DNA from: [Mycobacterium] vasticus
Lineage (GTDB): Bacteria; Actinomycetota; Actinomycetes; Mycobacteriales; Mycobacteriaceae
Direction: 5' to 3'
NCBI RefSeq assembly: GCF_020181595.1
Contig: NZ_CP084028.1
Coordinates: 1,005,893 to 1,069,892, forward strand
DNA length: 64,000 bases
The position numbers and the translations under genes were made by a program. The notes under the pieces are model-generated. The model was not told the origin of the DNA. It was given only the letters and a program-made list of their open reading frames with translations, and did no database searches. This document shows, in pieces, positions 18,529 through 27,098 of this stretch. Within the stretch, counting starts at the first letter, position 1; each line of letters starts with the position of its first letter.

Positions 18529-19836
18529 GTGCCTGAAATCCGGACGTACGTGCTCGACACCTCCGTGTTGCTGTCGGACCCGTGGGCCTGTGCCCGGTTC
18601 GCCGAACACGAAGTCGTGGTTCCGCTGGTGGTGATCAGTGAGTTGGAGGCCAAACGCCACCACCATGAGCTGGGTTGGTTCGCGCGCCAGGCGCTGCGCA
18701 TCTTCGACGACATGCGACTGGAGCACGGACGGCTCGATCAGCCCATTCCCGTTGGGACGCAGGGCGGTACGCTGCACGTCGAGCTCAACCACAGCGACCC
18801 CGCCGTATTGCCGACCGGATTCCGTTCCGACAGCAACGACTCCCGGATCCTGACCTGCGCCGCCAACCTCGCCGCAGAGGGACGGCGAGTCACGTTGGTG
18901 AGCAAGGACATTCCGCTGCGGGTCAAGGCCGCTGCGCTCGGCCTGGCCGCCGACGAGTACCACGCCCAGGACGTCGTGGTCTCCGGCTGGACCGGGATGG
19001 ACGAGGTCGAGGCGTCCGTCGACGACATCGACGCCCTGTTCGGCGAGGGTGAGATCGACCTGGCCGCGGCGCGGGATCTGCCGTGCCACACCGGAGTCCG
19101 GTTACTCGCCGGTGCCTCGCACGCACTGGGCCGGGTCAATGCCGCCAAGCGGGTGCAGTTGGTCCGCGGCGACCGGGAGGTGTTCGGGCTGCGCGGGCGC
19201 TCCGCAGAGCAGCGAGTGGCACTGGACCTGCTGCTCGACGAATCGGTGGGCATCGTCTCACTCGGCGGTAAGGCCGGCACCGGCAAGTCTGCCCTGGCGC
19301 TGTGCGCCGGCCTGGAAGCCGTGTTGGAAAGGCGCGCCCAGCGCAAGGTGGTGGTGTTCCGACCGCTGTACGCCGTCGGCGGCCAGGAGCTGGGCTACCT
19401 GCCGGGCAGCGAGAACGAGAAGATGGGGCCGTGGGCCCAGGCAGTGTTCGACACCCTCGAAGGTCTGGCCAGCCCGGCGGTGCTCGAAGAGGTGCTCTCC
19501 CGCGGGATGCTGGAAGTGTTGCCGCTGACCCACATTCGGGGCCGCTCCCTGCACGACTCGTTCGTGATCGTCGACGAGGCCCAGTCGCTGGAACGCAACG
19601 TGCTGCTGACCGTACTGTCCCGGCTGGGCACGGGGTCGCGGGTGGTGCTCACCCACGACGTCGCCCAGCGCGACAACCTGCGCGTCGGCCGGCACGACGG
19701 GATCGCCGCGGTCATCGAAAAGCTCAAGGGCCACCCGCTGTTCGCCCACATCACGCTGCTGCGCAGCGAGCGCTCGCCGATCGCCGCGCTGGTCACCGAG
19801 ATGCTCGAGGAGATCAACCCCGAGTCGCTGCCCTGA
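18529..19836 (+). CDS. phoH2: PIN-PhoH fusion RNase/helicase PhoH2
   Basis: 435-aa two-domain protein. The N-terminal PIN nuclease domain (about 1-140) has acidic residues Asp10 in 'YVLDTSVLL', Glu in 'SELEAKRH' and 'SDSNDSRIL'. The C-terminal PhoH ATPase has the Walker A '[11 protein letters not shown]' at about 246-256 and Walker B 'FVIVDEAQS' near 345-353. The family unwinds and cleaves RNA in an ATP-dependent way and behaves as the toxin of a toxin-antitoxin-like pair. The GTG at 18529 is selected because the family begins with '(R)[14 protein letters not shown]' and because it follows the small upstream ORF by 1 nt. Confidence 0.96.
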   Translation: MPEIRTYVLDTSVLLSDPWACARFAEHEVVVPLVVISELEAKRHHHELGWFARQALRIFDDMRLEHGRLDQPIPVGTQGGTLHVELNHSDPAVLPTGFRSDSNDSRILTCAANLAAEGRRVTLVSKDIPLRVKAAALGLAADEYHAQDVVVSGWTGMDEVEASVDDIDALFGEGEIDLAAARDLPCHTGVRLLAGASHALGRVNAAKRVQLVRGDREVFGLRGRSAEQRVALDLLLDESVGIVSLGGKAGTGKSALALCAGLEAVLERRAQRKVVVFRPLYAVGGQELGYLPGSENEKMGPWAQAVFDTLEGLASPAVLEEVLSRGMLEVLPLTHIRGRSLHDSFVIVDEAQSLERNVLLTVLSRLGTGSRVVLTHDVAQRDNLRVGRHDGIAAVIEKLKGHPLFAHITLLRSERSPIAALVTEMLEEINPESLP

Positions 19837-19844
19837 GCCCCCGG

Positions 19845-19850
19845 TAGGCT
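19845..19850 (+). promoter_or_regulatory. -10 TAGGCT, leaderless promoter of polysaccharide deacetylase
   Basis: TAGGCT is 6 nt before the GTG at 19857. Confidence 0.5.
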
Positions 19851-19856
19851 GCCGGG

Positions 19857-20705
19857 GTGGCAGAACGTGCGCGCATAGGTGTCGTGGCGATAGCTGTTGC
19901 GGTGCTCGGCGCCTGCACCAGCCAGGTACACGAGGCGTTGGCCGAACCGGTGGACTGCGCCGCCGTCAAGTGCGTGGCACTGACGTTCGACGACGGCCCG
20001 TCGCCCTACACCGATCGGCTGCTGGGGATCTTGAACGACGCCGGTGCGCGCGCGACGTTCTTCCTGATCGGCAACAAGGTGGCTGCCGATCCGGCTGGCG
20101 CGAAGCGGATCGCCGAGGCCGGGATGCAGATCGGCAGCCACACCTGGGAACACCCCAACATGACCACGATCCCGGCAGCGGACGTGCCCGCCCAGTTCAG
20201 TCGGGCCAACGATGCGATCCACGCCGCCACCGGCTCATCGCCGGACTTGTGGCGTCCGCCCGGCGGGCTCACCGATGACGCTGTCAACGCCGAGGCCGCC
20301 CGGCAGGGGTTGGCCGGGATCCTGTGGGACGTCATCCCTTTCGACTGGATCAACGACGCCGACACCGCTGCCAGCCGCTACATGCTGATGACCCAGATCA
20401 AGCCCGGATCGGTGGTGCTGTTCCACGACACCTACTCATCCACGGTCGACCTGGTGTACCAGTTCCTGCCGGTGCTCAAAGCCAATGGCTACCACATGGT
20501 TACGGTCAGTGAGCTGCTCGGCCCGCGCGCTCCGGGCAGCGTGTACGGCAGCCGGGACAACGGCCCGCCGGTCAACGATCTGCACGACATCCCGGCCGGC
20601 GATATCCCTGGGCTTCCGGCGACATCGTCGCCGCCGCCGATGCCGAACCTCCCGATCACTGACATTCCCGGGGCGAATTCGGGTGGGCCGAACAACGGGG
20701 CTTGA
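19857..20705 (+). CDS. Polysaccharide (peptidoglycan/chitin) deacetylase, probable lipoprotein
   Basis: 282-aa exported NodB-domain esterase. The signal peptide ends in a lipobox-like LGAC (Cys at about residue 20), suggesting a lipoprotein. NodB motifs are 'TFDDGP' (catalytic Asp and metal Asp, about 43-48), 'GSHTWEHPNMT' (metal His-x3-His, about 94-104), 'RPPGG' and 'LFHDT'. The likely substrate is N-acetylated cell-wall glycan; the homologue at this position in M. tuberculosis (Rv1096) has been characterised as a peptidoglycan N-deacetylase. The C-terminal 50 residues are Pro/Gly-rich and low complexity. GTG start, leaderless. Confidence 0.93.
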   Translation: MAERARIGVVAIAVAVLGACTSQVHEALAEPVDCAAVKCVALTFDDGPSPYTDRLLGILNDAGARATFFLIGNKVAADPAGAKRIAEAGMQIGSHTWEHPNMTTIPAADVPAQFSRANDAIHAATGSSPDLWRPPGGLTDDAVNAEAARQGLAGILWDVIPFDWINDADTAASRYMLMTQIKPGSVVLFHDTYSSTVDLVYQFLPVLKANGYHMVTVSELLGPRAPGSVYGSRDNGPPVNDLHDIPAGDIPGLPATSSPPPMPNLPITDIPGANSGGPNNGA

Positions 20706-20714
20706 CCGGCGCGG

Positions 20715-22112
20715 TCACCGAGCGGGTTCGTCGGCGACATCGATGTCACCCGCCTTGGCCGCAGCCCGGAGTTGATGGAAGTCGTCGAGCGACTTCGCGG
20801 CATAGGCGTAGCACCACTCGACGATCGCCCGCACCACGGTGTCGTTGTTGCCGAGGTATCCGCGCAACATCGACAGATTGGCGCTCTGAGCGTGTGCCCG
20901 CGCCAAGGCCACCGCGCACGCGATCGCATACTCGCCGAACGTCTTCGCGGGCATGCCTTGGAGTTCGACGGTGCCCTTCATGTCATGGAACTGGCGAACG
21001 TAGAAGTCGCGGCCGTCGTAGCGCATCGTGCCCAGGAACACGTCGGAGCTGCCCTGCAGGATCCGCTGGCCGTCCATCACCCGAACGCCTTGGCCGTAGG
21101 TCGCGATGGCCTCGCGCAGAATCCCCGGCTGCGGCGCGTGCCCGAACTCGTCGAGCACCGACCGGGACGCCTCCTTGGCCTGCAGGATCAGCGGTTCGCC
21201 GGCGGGACCGGTCAGGATCGCCAGATAGCACCGTGTCCCGACGCTGCCCACCCCCACGACCCGTCGGGCGATGTCGGTGACCCGAAAGTGCGACAGCACC
21301 ATTGCGACGTCGACGGGCACGCCGCCGATGTATTCGCTCAGCGACTCGACCAGTTCGGTCTCGGCGTCGATGTCGACGTGCTCCAGCACCGGAGGGTTCT
21401 CCAGCAGCCGGGGCGTCCCGTCGGGTCCCAGCGTCATGATGCGCGCGAACACCCGTGACGAGGTCTGCTTGCGGGCCCGCTTGAGGGTGCGGTTGAGGAC
21501 GGCCGCAACGCCGGCGTCCATCTGGTTGCGATAACGCTCGGGTTCCATGCGCAGGTAGTAGCGGCCCAGGACCGTCATGTCGAGCATGGTGTCCAGTCCG
21601 GTGCGGTACGCGCGCACCGTCCGCTCCGCCGTCTGCCGGATCGCCTTCGATGGGTACCGGGCGTGCCGGCCCCCGATCACGACGCTGGTGACCAAGCGCT
21701 TGAGGTCCCATTCCGCCGGTGCGATGGCGGCCTCATCGAAATCGTTGAGGTCGAACACCAGTGCGCGGTCGGGTGCGGCGTAGATACCGAAGTTCGCCAG
21801 GTGGGCGTCGCCGCAGCACAGCACCTCGATCCCGCTCGATCTGCCGGCGGCAAGATCGGCGGCCATGACCGCGGCCGAGCCGCGATAGAACGAGAACGGG
21901 TCGGCGAGCATCCGCGCGAACCGCAGCGGAACCAGCTCCGGCACCCTCCTGGCGTTCTGCGCGACCAGGATTTCGGTGGCACTGCGCGTGCTCGGCGTCA
22001 GCTGGGCCAGCTCCCGGCGGGGGGTGATCTTGCGCTGCGCCCGCCCCCGCGCCAGATCCTGCTCGGGATCCCGCAGATCGATCACGCGCTCGCGCAGCGC
22101 CCGCATGGGCAT
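20715..22112 (-). CDS. DUF2252 kinase-like protein
   Basis: 465-aa cytosolic protein of the DUF2252 family. 'VLCCGDAHLANFGIY' and, shortly after, 'VFDLNDFDEA' resemble the catalytic-loop Asp...Asn and metal-binding DFD of APH/CotH-like kinases. This suggests a phosphotransferase fold, although no substrate is known. The ATG at 22112 was chosen from among several because a TAGAGT -10 lies exactly 8 nt upstream and the residues before it are not conserved-looking. It converges with the deacetylase gene and is divergent from the alkylsulfatase gene. It opens the accessory block absent from the M. tuberculosis order. Confidence 0.82.
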   Translation of the reverse strand: MPMRALRERVIDLRDPEQDLARGRAQRKITPRRELAQLTPSTRSATEILVAQNARRVPELVPLRFARMLADPFSFYRGSAAVMAADLAAGRSSGIEVLCCGDAHLANFGIYAAPDRALVFDLNDFDEAAIAPAEWDLKRLVTSVVIGGRHARYPSKAIRQTAERTVRAYRTGLDTMLDMTVLGRYYLRMEPERYRNQMDAGVAAVLNRTLKRARKQTSSRVFARIMTLGPDGTPRLLENPPVLEHVDIDAETELVESLSEYIGGVPVDVAMVLSHFRVTDIARRVVGVGSVGTRCYLAILTGPAGEPLILQAKEASRSVLDEFGHAPQPGILREAIATYGQGVRVMDGQRILQGSSDVFLGTMRYDGRDFYVRQFHDMKGTVELQGMPAKTFGEYAIACAVALARAHAQSANLSMLRGYLGNNDTVVRAIVEWCYAYAAKSLDDFHQLRAAAKAGDIDVADEPAR

Positions 22113-22120
22113 GACTGCGA

Positions 22121-22126
22121 ACTCTA
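22121..22126 (-). promoter_or_regulatory. -10 TAGAGT, leaderless promoter of DUF2252 gene
   Basis: Reads TAGAGT on the minus strand, 8 nt upstream of the ATG at 22112. Confidence 0.5.
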
Positions 22127-22182
22127 GCGCGCACGGCGAATTCCGGTGGGTGAGACGACGAAGCGTGACAGAATCTGCACGC

Positions 22183-24210
22183 ATGACTGATTTCACCAGG
22201 CGTGCAATTCTCGGTCGATTTGCTGCCGTCGGCGTCACCGCCGCAGCCGCGTCCGCGTTCGCATCCGCATGCGATGACAAGCAAGCAGTAGGCGGTTCGA
22301 CACCGACCGACAACAAGGTCAAGCCGGCCACCGATGCCACCAAGGCCGCCAACGCCCAAGTGCGCGATTCGCTGCCCTTCAACGATCGCAGCGACTTCGA
22401 GGACGCCCAGCGCAATCTCATCGCCAAACCCGACACCCTGACCATCAACGGCGCCGACGGCAACACCGTCTGGGATCTGGAGAGCTACAAGAAGTTCATC
22501 GGTGACGCCTCGCCGGCGCCGGACACCGTCAATCCCAGTCTGTGGCGCAACGCCCAATTGTGCATGAACTACGGCCTTTTCAAGGTGGTCGATCGGATCT
22601 ACCAGGTGCGCGGGTACGACCTGTCGAACATCACCTTCATCCAGGGCGACACCGGGTGGATCGTGTTCGACACGTTGATCTCACCCGAGACCGCCAAGGC
22701 CGCGCTGGATCTGGCGAACCAGCACCTGGGGCAGAAGCCGATCGTCGCCGTCGTACACAGCCACTCCCATACCGATCACTACGGCGGGGTTCGCGGCATC
22801 ATCGCCCAGGCCGACGTCGACTCGGGCAAGGTCAAGGTGATCGCACCGGTGAATTTCGTCGAGGACGTGGTCGATGAGAATGTGATCGCCGGCAACGCCA
22901 TGTCGCGACGCGCCGTCTACATGTACGGCGCGTTGCTGCCCCGCGATGCCCAAGGCGGGGTGAATGCCGGTCTGGGGCAGACGATCTCGACCGGAAAGCC
23001 GAGTCTGGTCATCCCGACCGACATCATCAGCACGACCGGAACGAAGCTGACCGTCGACGGAGTTGAGATGGTGTTCCAGATGACCCCGGGCACCGAGGCG
23101 CCCACCGAGATGAACACGTTCTTCCCACAGTTCAAGGCGATGTGGATGGCGGAGAACACCACCAATACCATGCACAATCTGCTCACGCTGCGCGGCGCGC
23201 AGGTGCGCAACCCGCTGATCTGGGCGGCGTTCATCGACGAGACCATCCGGCTGTACGGCGCGCAGACGGAGGTGAAGTTCCAGAGCCACCACTGGCCGAT
23301 GTGGGGCAACGCCAAGATCATCGACTACTTCAAGCGCCAGCGCGACCTGTACAAGTACACCCACGACCAGTCGGTGCGGTTGATGAACCACGGCTACATC
23401 GGCTCGGAGATCGCCGAAGAGATCGCGCTGCCGCCGGAGTTGGAGAACTTCTGGCCGGGCCGGGGTTACTACGGCACCCTGCGCCACAACTCCCGTGCCG
23501 TCTACCAGCGCTATATGGGCTGGTATGACAGCAACCCGTCCGATCTCAACGACCTCCCGCCGGCCGACGCCGCCACCAAGTACATCGAGTACATGGGCGG
23601 CGAGGGTGCGGTGCTGCGAAAAGCCAAGGGCGACTTCGACGCCGGCAACTACCGCTGGGCCGCGATGGTGCTCAAGCATGTCGTGTTCGCCAACCCGGAC
23701 AGCGTCGACGGCAAGAACCTGCTGGCCGACTGCTACGAGCAGCTGGGCTACCAGGCCGAGTCCGGACCCTGGCGTTCGGAGTATCTGCAGGGGGCCGCCG
23801 AACTGCGCAACGGGGTGCCGGACATCGCCGCCACCGATACCGCCAGCCCGGACACCATCCGGGCCATGCCCCCGGAGAAGCTGTTCGACTACTTCGGGGT
23901 ACGGCTCAACGGGCCGAAGGCGGCGGGCAAGAAGATCACGCTCAACATCAAATTCACCGACCTCAAGAAGGAGTACGGCCTCACCGTGGAGAACGCGGTG
24001 CTCAACTACGCGCCCGAGCCGGTTGCGGGAGCCGACGCCAACCTGACTTTGACCAAGGCGACGCTGGACGACATCGAGCTCAAGAACGTCACCCTGGATG
24101 AGGCCATCTCCACCAAGCGGATCACCATCGACGGCAACCGGGGCGCCTTCGATGAGTTCATGGGCCTGCTGGATACGTTCCCGTTCTGGTTCAACATCGT
24201 CACGCCCTGA
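22183..24210 (+). CDS. Exported alkylsulfatase-like metallo-beta-lactamase protein (SdsA family)
   Basis: 675-aa protein. The N-terminus 'MTDFTRRAILGRFAAVGVT' is a twin-arginine signal, followed by a lipobox-like FASAC with Cys at residue 30, indicating a Tat-exported, possibly lipid-anchored enzyme. The metallo-beta-lactamase motif HSHSHTDH is at 192-199 (His194, His196, Asp198, His199), with a second Zn set around 'WMAEN' and 'SHHWPMWG'. The dimerisation domain spans about 400-540. The C-terminal SCP2-like domain (about 550-675) is typical of alkyl/linear sulfatases such as SdsA1. Predicted reaction: hydrolysis of alkyl sulfate esters. It has no clear -10; GAATCT 6 nt before the ATG is a weak match. 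Confidence 0.9.
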   Translation: MTDFTRRAILGRFAAVGVTAAAASAFASACDDKQAVGGSTPTDNKVKPATDATKAANAQVRDSLPFNDRSDFEDAQRNLIAKPDTLTINGADGNTVWDLESYKKFIGDASPAPDTVNPSLWRNAQLCMNYGLFKVVDRIYQVRGYDLSNITFIQGDTGWIVFDTLISPETAKAALDLANQHLGQKPIVAVVHSHSHTDHYGGVRGIIAQADVDSGKVKVIAPVNFVEDVVDENVIAGNAMSRRAVYMYGALLPRDAQGGVNAGLGQTISTGKPSLVIPTDIISTTGTKLTVDGVEMVFQMTPGTEAPTEMNTFFPQFKAMWMAENTTNTMHNLLTLRGAQVRNPLIWAAFIDETIRLYGAQTEVKFQSHHWPMWGNAKIIDYFKRQRDLYKYTHDQSVRLMNHGYIGSEIAEEIALPPELENFWPGRGYYGTLRHNSRAVYQRYMGWYDSNPSDLNDLPPADAATKYIEYMGGEGAVLRKAKGDFDAGNYRWAAMVLKHVVFANPDSVDGKNLLADCYEQLGYQAESGPWRSEYLQGAAELRNGVPDIAATDTASPDTIRAMPPEKLFDYFGVRLNGPKAAGKKITLNIKFTDLKKEYGLTVENAVLNYAPEPVAGADANLTLTKATLDDIELKNVTLDEAISTKRITIDGNRGAFDEFMGLLDTFPFWFNIVTP

Positions 24211-24242
24211 CCGGCGCTGCGCCGGCCCGTTACTGCCGTCGA

Positions 24243-25517
24243 TCAACTCAGGACCGCGGAGCCGAACCAATGGCAGAGGATCAACGCGACTTCGACGTCG
24301 GAGCGGTCCTTCTCGACCGGCCGACCGCGTCGCTCTACCGCGCGCTGAACGCGATATTTGACCGAGTTGTAGTGCAGATGAAGTTCGTCGGCGGCGGCTG
24401 TGTAGCTTGAGCCGCTGCGCAGGAATACTCGCAGCGTCTCCCGTAACCGGTTGTCGCTGTCGGTCGCCTCGGAAAGCGGCCCGAGCACCTCGGCCACCCA
24501 CTCCGCGGCGGCGGCGACGTTCTTGCCCAGCAGCGCCGCCAACGCCACGCCGGGGTCGCCGGCGGAAATGACCCGCCGTGCACCGGACCCCGGCGTCGTG
24601 GCAACCGTGTAGGCGTCCTGCGCTTGTCGGTGAGATCGACGAAACCCGTCGACACCGGGCAACGGGTTGCCGATCGCTACGGCAGGGGCGGCGGTCGCGG
24701 AATCGACGAAGACCTGAAGGCGAGACACCGCATCGGGCGCGACACCGGGTGGCAGTGCGATCCAGGCCCACCCGGTCGTCTGGTCCAGCGGCAGAAACAG
24801 CCAAGACTGTTGAGCGCCTAAAGATTCGGCAGCTCGCCGGATAAAGCTCTCCATCAGCGCTATCCCGCTCTCGCTGTCCGACTTGTCGTACCACATCACC
24901 AGTGCGAGATGAACGTGCTTGAGTGGGTAGCGGATTGCTGCTTCGAGCACATCGGCGTCGGCACCGACGTCCTCGTCCGAGAGCAATTGGTGCAGCGATG
25001 ATGTTCGCAGGCTGTTCTGGTGTTCCAACCACCGATCGCGCTCGTCCTGATATGCGGCGACGGCCTGCTCGACGACTTGGTCGATGTAATCGAACGAGAT
25101 GGCGGTGATCCGCTCCTCGATGCCGAGGGCCAACCCGGGCTCCAGGCCGGCGGTACGTATCTCGTCGGCCACACCTGCGAGCAGGGCTCGGTGTCCCAGG
25201 CGATAAGACCGCATCAACGCCGCCACCGATACGCCGCGTTGCGCCAGCCGCCGGGCATATTCGAGCGCGGCCGTCGGCGATGTGACGTTCTGGATCGCGA
25301 TATCGTTGCGAACCACTGTGGAAAATGTTTCGACGCTACCGGCGATGTGGTCATGAAGGAGCTGGAGCAGTTGCGCTTGGCCGCGCAGTTCGGGAATCTC
25401 ACTGATCAGCAGTTGCTGGATTGAACCGGTCAGCTCAGGCAACTGTTCTTCGAACCGCTTGGCGAGTGCAGCGGCGGCCTGGACCACGGCCGGATCGTCA
25501 CGATTGCTGACCGTCAT
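24243..25517 (-). CDS. PucR-family transcriptional regulator
   Basis: 424-aa regulator with an N-terminal helical RsbR-like sensor region ('SVAALMRSYRLGHRALLAGVADEI'), a central degenerate GGDEF-like part and a C-terminal PucR HTH at about 365-410 ('SSYTAAADELHLHYNSVKYRVQRAVE'). It lies immediately downstream of, and on the same strand as, the aldehyde dehydrogenase/GMC operon and converges with the alkylsulfatase gene, so either set may be its target. The start is supported by TACCGT 6 nt upstream of the ATG. It is a distant paralogue of the regulator at 8638. Confidence 0.9.
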   Translation of the reverse strand: MTVSNRDDPAVVQAAAALAKRFEEQLPELTGSIQQLLISEIPELRGQAQLLQLLHDHIAGSVETFSTVVRNDIAIQNVTSPTAALEYARRLAQRGVSVAALMRSYRLGHRALLAGVADEIRTAGLEPGLALGIEERITAISFDYIDQVVEQAVAAYQDERDRWLEHQNSLRTSSLHQLLSDEDVGADADVLEAAIRYPLKHVHLALVMWYDKSDSESGIALMESFIRRAAESLGAQQSWLFLPLDQTTGWAWIALPPGVAPDAVSRLQVFVDSATAAPAVAIGNPLPGVDGFRRSHRQAQDAYTVATTPGSGARRVISAGDPGVALAALLGKNVAAAAEWVAEVLGPLSEATDSDNRLRETLRVFLRSGSSYTAAADELHLHYNSVKYRVQRAVERRGRPVEKDRSDVEVALILCHWFGSAVLS

Positions 25518-25523
25518 GGCTAA

Positions 25524-25529
25524 ACGGTA
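25524..25529 (-). promoter_or_regulatory. -10 TACCGT, leaderless promoter of PucR gene
   Basis: Minus-strand TACCGT, 6 nt upstream of the ATG at 25517. Confidence 0.5.
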
Positions 25530-25562
25530 GTTCGTGTTGGGTGAGGATGGAGCCAGTGCGCG

Positions 25563-27098
25563 CTACTTGAGTCCCCTGTTGAAGATGGCCAACGCCCGGC
25601 CAAGGAGCCGGGTACGCCGGGCTGTGTACGGGTGCATGTGGATGTCGCGCTTCGGGTTGATCCGCGAGATCAGCAACGACTGCTGGCGACAGTACTTTCG
25701 GATGCCGCCTGGGCCGTGCCGGTGGCCGGAACCGGAACCGGGTTTGGCACCGCCCATCGGCAGTTCCAGCGCCAGGTAATTGATCACCGCGTCGTTGACG
25801 GTGACTGCGCCCGCGTTCAGCTGCTTGGCGACGGCTGTGGCGCGCGCAAGATCGCGGGAGAACACCGCGGCGGACAACCCGTATTCCGAATCGTTCGCCA
25901 GTCGGATCGCCTCGTCGACGTCTTTGACCTTCATGATGGGAAGCGTTGGGCCGAAGGTCTCTTCGCGCATGCAGGCCATGTCGTGGTCGACGTCGACAAG
26001 CACCGTCGGTTCGAACCAGTACCCCTTGTCCCGCCCCCGCTGCCCGCCGGTCAGAACCTTCGCCCCACGCTCGCATGCCTCCTGAACGTGGCGTTCCACC
26101 GTTGCGACCTGGGGTGGGAACGTCAGCGATCCCACGTCGACACTGCCCGGCCCGGCGGGCACACCCTGTCGGATTGCTCGCACCTTCTCGGTGACCCGGT
26201 TTACGAAGTCGTCGTAGATGGGGGCTTCGACATAGCAACGTTCGATGGAGATGCAGGTCTGACCGCAGTTGAACATCGAGTAGTAGGCAGCGTGATTGGA
26301 TGCGCGTTCCACGTCGGCGTCGGCGAGCACGACCATCGGATCCTTGCCGCCCAGCTCCAGCGAGACCGGAATCAGTCGTTCGGCGCAGCGCACACCGACT
26401 TTGCGCCCGGTCGCGGTCGAGCCGGTGAACATGACCATGTCGACTTCGTCGATCACCGCTGCGCCGGTGTCACCGCTGCCGGTTGCCACCGCGAAAACAC
26501 CATCGGGCAAGCCGCATTCGGCAAGCCCCTGGGCGAGTAGCAGTGACGTCAGCGGGGTGATCTCCGACGGTTTGAGGATCACGGCGTTACCGGCCGCCAA
26601 CGCGGGGATGCAGTCGCCGAATGAGTTGGTCAACGGGTAATTCCACGGCCCGATGACGCCGACCAGACCGATCGGGCGGTACCGCAGCATCAGGCGTTTG
26701 CCTTTGACGAAGATCGACTTCGAACGGACCTTCTCGTCGGCCAGATAGCGCGGCGCTTTCTTGGCCCAGAATTCGAACGCCGCTGCCCCATAGGACAGTT
26801 CGGCGATCTGCGCGTCCTCGTAGGCTTTGCCGGTCTCGGCACTGATGGTGGTGATCACTTTGTCGGCGTTATCCATCAGCCAGCGCTGCATCCGCCGCAG
26901 CACCCGTCCGCGGCCGTCGAAGCCCAGTGCCTCCCAAGCCGGTTGCGCGACGCGGGCCCGGCGTGCCAGCTCGGCGACCTCGGCCACCGCCATGTTCCGA
27001 ACCTGCGCGATGACCTCGCCGGTGGCCGGATTCTCAACCGGGATCGACGCTCGGCCGACGTTGTGCTGGGTGGCCGTCTGCGGTGCGGTGCTGGTCAT
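25563..27098 (-). CDS. NAD(P)-dependent aldehyde dehydrogenase (succinate-semialdehyde DH type)
   Basis: 511-aa ALDH-superfamily enzyme oxidising an aldehyde to a carboxylate. The nucleotide-binding region is 'GPWNYPLTNSFGDCIPALAAGNAVILKPSE', the general-base Glu lies in 'LELGGKDP', and the catalytic Cys282 lies in 'NCGQTCIS'. The C-terminal extension 'RKYCRQQSLLISRINPKRDIHMHPYTARR' is seen in mycobacterial SSADH-like (GabD2-type) proteins. The ATG overlaps the GMC oxidoreductase stop (ATGA), so the two enzymes are made together. An alcohol-to-aldehyde-to-acid relay is the natural reading. The specific substrate is not determinable from sequence. Confidence 0.93.
   Translation of the reverse strand: MTSTAPQTATQHNVGRASIPVENPATGEVIAQVRNMAVAEVAELARRARVAQPAWEALGFDGRGRVLRRMQRWLMDNADKVITTISAETGKAYEDAQIAELSYGAAAFEFWAKKAPRYLADEKVRSKSIFVKGKRLMLRYRPIGLVGVIGPWNYPLTNSFGDCIPALAAGNAVILKPSEITPLTSLLLAQGLAECGLPDGVFAVATGSGDTGAAVIDEVDMVMFTGSTATGRKVGVRCAERLIPVSLELGGKDPMVVLADADVERASNHAAYYSMFNCGQTCISIERCYVEAPIYDDFVNRVTEKVRAIRQGVPAGPGSVDVGSLTFPPQVATVERHVQEACERGAKVLTGGQRGRDKGYWFEPTVLVDVDHDMACMREETFGPTLPIMKVKDVDEAIRLANDSEYGLSAAVFSRDLARATAVAKQLNAGAVTVNDAVINYLALELPMGGAKPGSGSGHRHGPGGIRKYCRQQSLLISRINPKRDIHMHPYTARRTRLLGRALAIFNRGLK

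Noticed and set aside
22681..25032. 783-codon minus-strand open frame
   Set aside because: Antisense shadow of the alkylsulfatase gene extended through part of the PucR gene in another frame.
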